Positions 63,010-64,000 of a DNA stretch of 64,000 nt are shown here, piece by piece. Within the stretch, counting starts at the first letter, position 1; each line of letters opens with the position of its first letter. The notes beneath the pieces were generated by a model. It saw nothing but the letters and a program-made list of their open reading frames with translations. It was not told where the DNA came from and did no database searches. Origin of the DNA: Onchocerca lupi (taxonomy: Eukaryota > Nematoda > Chromadorea > Rhabditida > Onchocercidae); assembly GCA_028564675.1 (NCBI GenBank), contig JAOVVO010000006.1, positions 186,001 to 250,000 on the forward strand. The letters run 5' to 3'. The position numbers and the translations under genes were made by a program.

Positions 63010-63659
63010 AAAAGAAAAAGAAAGATGAAAAGAAAAAAAAACAAACAGAGATCATAAAAAGTTGAGAAGATATAAACATCGCTTTCCACAGAAATTATAT
63101 GATTAATTGAAATAATACAAGGATGAGACAACCACTTCAAAAACCATACTTCTTTCTGAAATAAATACAAGTGAAAAAAAGAATAAGTATAAAATGATAA
63201 GAGAAATAATAGAAACAACATTAATTTATAACTTTAATCATTGAGAAGAATTGCAAAATTCAATTTTGGTAGGAATATTTTCAAAATTCTGAAATTTTAA
63301 TAATTTTGCATTTTTTCAGCAGTTTTCCTCCAGATAAATAGAACAATAACCTTGATCTTCTCATAATCCATCTTTTCAGTTGGCAATATCCGCAGAACGG
63401 CAAGACTTTCATCTGCTAATCGCTTAACAAGCAAAACGTCGCTTAATCCGGAACATGCCTTACCTATGAAGCAAAAATAATTTACAAAACTTCTCTCTGA
63501 AAGTCGTAAGTATCATTTAAAAATTCAAAAGCTTTAAAATTCTGAAAATGATTTCATAAAAATGTTTTTAAATGAATTTCAGAAATCATTACCCAGCGTT
63601 CTGCATACGGTGTAATCGGCCAGCGAGCACATCACTTCAATATGCTGGCTTTTGATTGC
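60410..63659 (-). CDS. strd-1: STRAD pseudokinase (STE20-related adaptor), 5' end unresolved
   Basis: Exons on the complement: 63593-63659, 63351-63463, 63047-63155, 62522-62645, 61907-62084, 61264-61368, 61070-61136, 60878-60977, 60410-60500; 954 bases in one continuous phase, 317 residues. STRAD binds and activates the kinase LKB1 (PAR-4 in worms) together with MO25. Matching pieces are YTVCRTLGKACSG, VHRSIRCSHILLHSSG, LLWLAPEILKQ, SSDVYSIGITICEMANG, MLFEKSKGTTPRLLDC and WSVSKLLTHPF. It is a pseudokinase: the HRD motif reads HRS, the DFG position reads TGF, and the VAIK lysine is replaced (AVLRI). The intron 62085-62521 appears to start with AT. The C-terminal WEF motif of vertebrate STRAD, which contacts MO25, is absent. 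The N-terminus is probably further upstream; ATG at codon 10 of the first listed exon is a possible start. Confidence 0.88.
62974..63007. repeat. Poly-A run of about 34 bases
   Basis: An A run inside a STRAD intron, just past the donor at 63046. On the complement it makes a false hydrophobic Phe-rich extension of the exon reading frame. Confidence 0.9.
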
Positions 63660-64000
63660 CTTTTGAAACATTAAATTATACAAAATAATTATATCTGATA
63701 ATAAGTCTCATGATAGCAAGCAAATTTAAAATACAGTGGTCTAGACTGCAAATATTCTACCACATTCCATCTTAGACCCAAATATTCCAGCTCAGATCTA
63801 AGAAATTATTTTTAAATGCAACAGAATTGGCTCAAACAATTTTTGAATATCGAAAGCAAGGTATTTCCCTTAATTTTTTTTAGTAATAAAAATTCGAAAC
63901 ATTTTATCGCATCATTTAAAAGACATTAATTTCATTCTAGATGTGTTTGTATTATCCCACATGGATAATTCTACATATTACAAATTGAACCTAATTGAAT
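63660..64000. other. Upstream sequence of the STRAD gene, edge of window
   Basis: Expected to hold intron or 5' exon of STRAD on the complement. One candidate exon begins after TTTCTTAG at about 63797 and reads SELEYLGLRWN before a GTGGTA donor, ending in phase 0. It is not confirmed. Confidence 0.25.

Noticed and set aside
62970..63221. Minus-strand hydrophobic protein, possible membrane segment
   Set aside because: The middle is the STRAD exon (KEVWFLKW...); the hydrophobic ends come from T-rich introns and a poly-A run on the plus strand.
1..64000. tRNA, spliced-leader RNA, rRNA, CRISPR or intact transposon
   Set aside because: No tRNA B-box-like motif, spliced-leader core, CRISPR-type spaced repeats, transposase or reverse-transcriptase motifs were recognised by eye. 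A dedicated RNA and repeat search would be decisive.

Overview
The window is a strongly A+T-rich animal genome fragment with many GT-AG introns, long homopolymer A/T runs and degenerate short repeats. Compact multi-exon genes, acceptor-like 3' splice sites sitting just upstream of start codons (as expected for spliced-leader trans-splicing) and a tight two-gene tandem with a ~110-base gap all point to a nematode. The long introns and base composition are most like a filarial/spirurid parasite. The species is inferred, not proven.

Five protein-coding genes can be read. (1) Plus strand, ~3.8-38.5 kb: a 23-exon gene for a ~1035-residue microtubule-linker protein, with an N-terminal CAP-Gly domain, a Lys/Pro-rich basic middle and a C-terminal coiled coil resembling the MTUS1/MTUS2 (ATIP) family. 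An internal alternative first exon would give a short membrane-anchored form. (2) and (3) Minus strand, 45.8-39.7 kb: a probable operon of a two-RRM hnRNP-like RNA-binding protein followed by a TRM44/TRMT44-type tRNA uridine-2'-O-methyltransferase. (4) Plus strand, 49.2-56.2 kb: a complete BRE1 (RNF20/RNF40) E3 ligase for histone H2B, 21 exons, about 925 residues. (5) Minus strand, 63.7-60.4 kb: a STRAD pseudokinase, partner of LKB1, whose 5' end is unresolved or outside the window.

Layout: 1-3.76 kb without recognised coding; gene 1; a 1.2-kb convergent spacer; the minus-strand operon; a 3.3-kb divergent spacer holding a near-perfect 66-base hairpin and degenerate repeats; BRE1; a 4.2-kb convergent spacer; STRAD. 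Exon models were built by hand from splice sites and reading phase. Summed exon lengths are multiples of three for genes 1, 2 (RRM), 4 and 5. TRM44 has one junction that is off by one base.

The most notable points are: the CAP-Gly plus MTUS-type architecture with a candidate two-transmembrane-segment isoform; three GC-AG introns and one apparent AT-AG intron forced by reading phase; a candidate early-terminating TRM44 exon; the RRM-TRM44 operon; and introns of gene 1 full of diverged tandem repeats of many different unit sizes. I found no RNA gene, CRISPR array, intact transposon or viral sequence.
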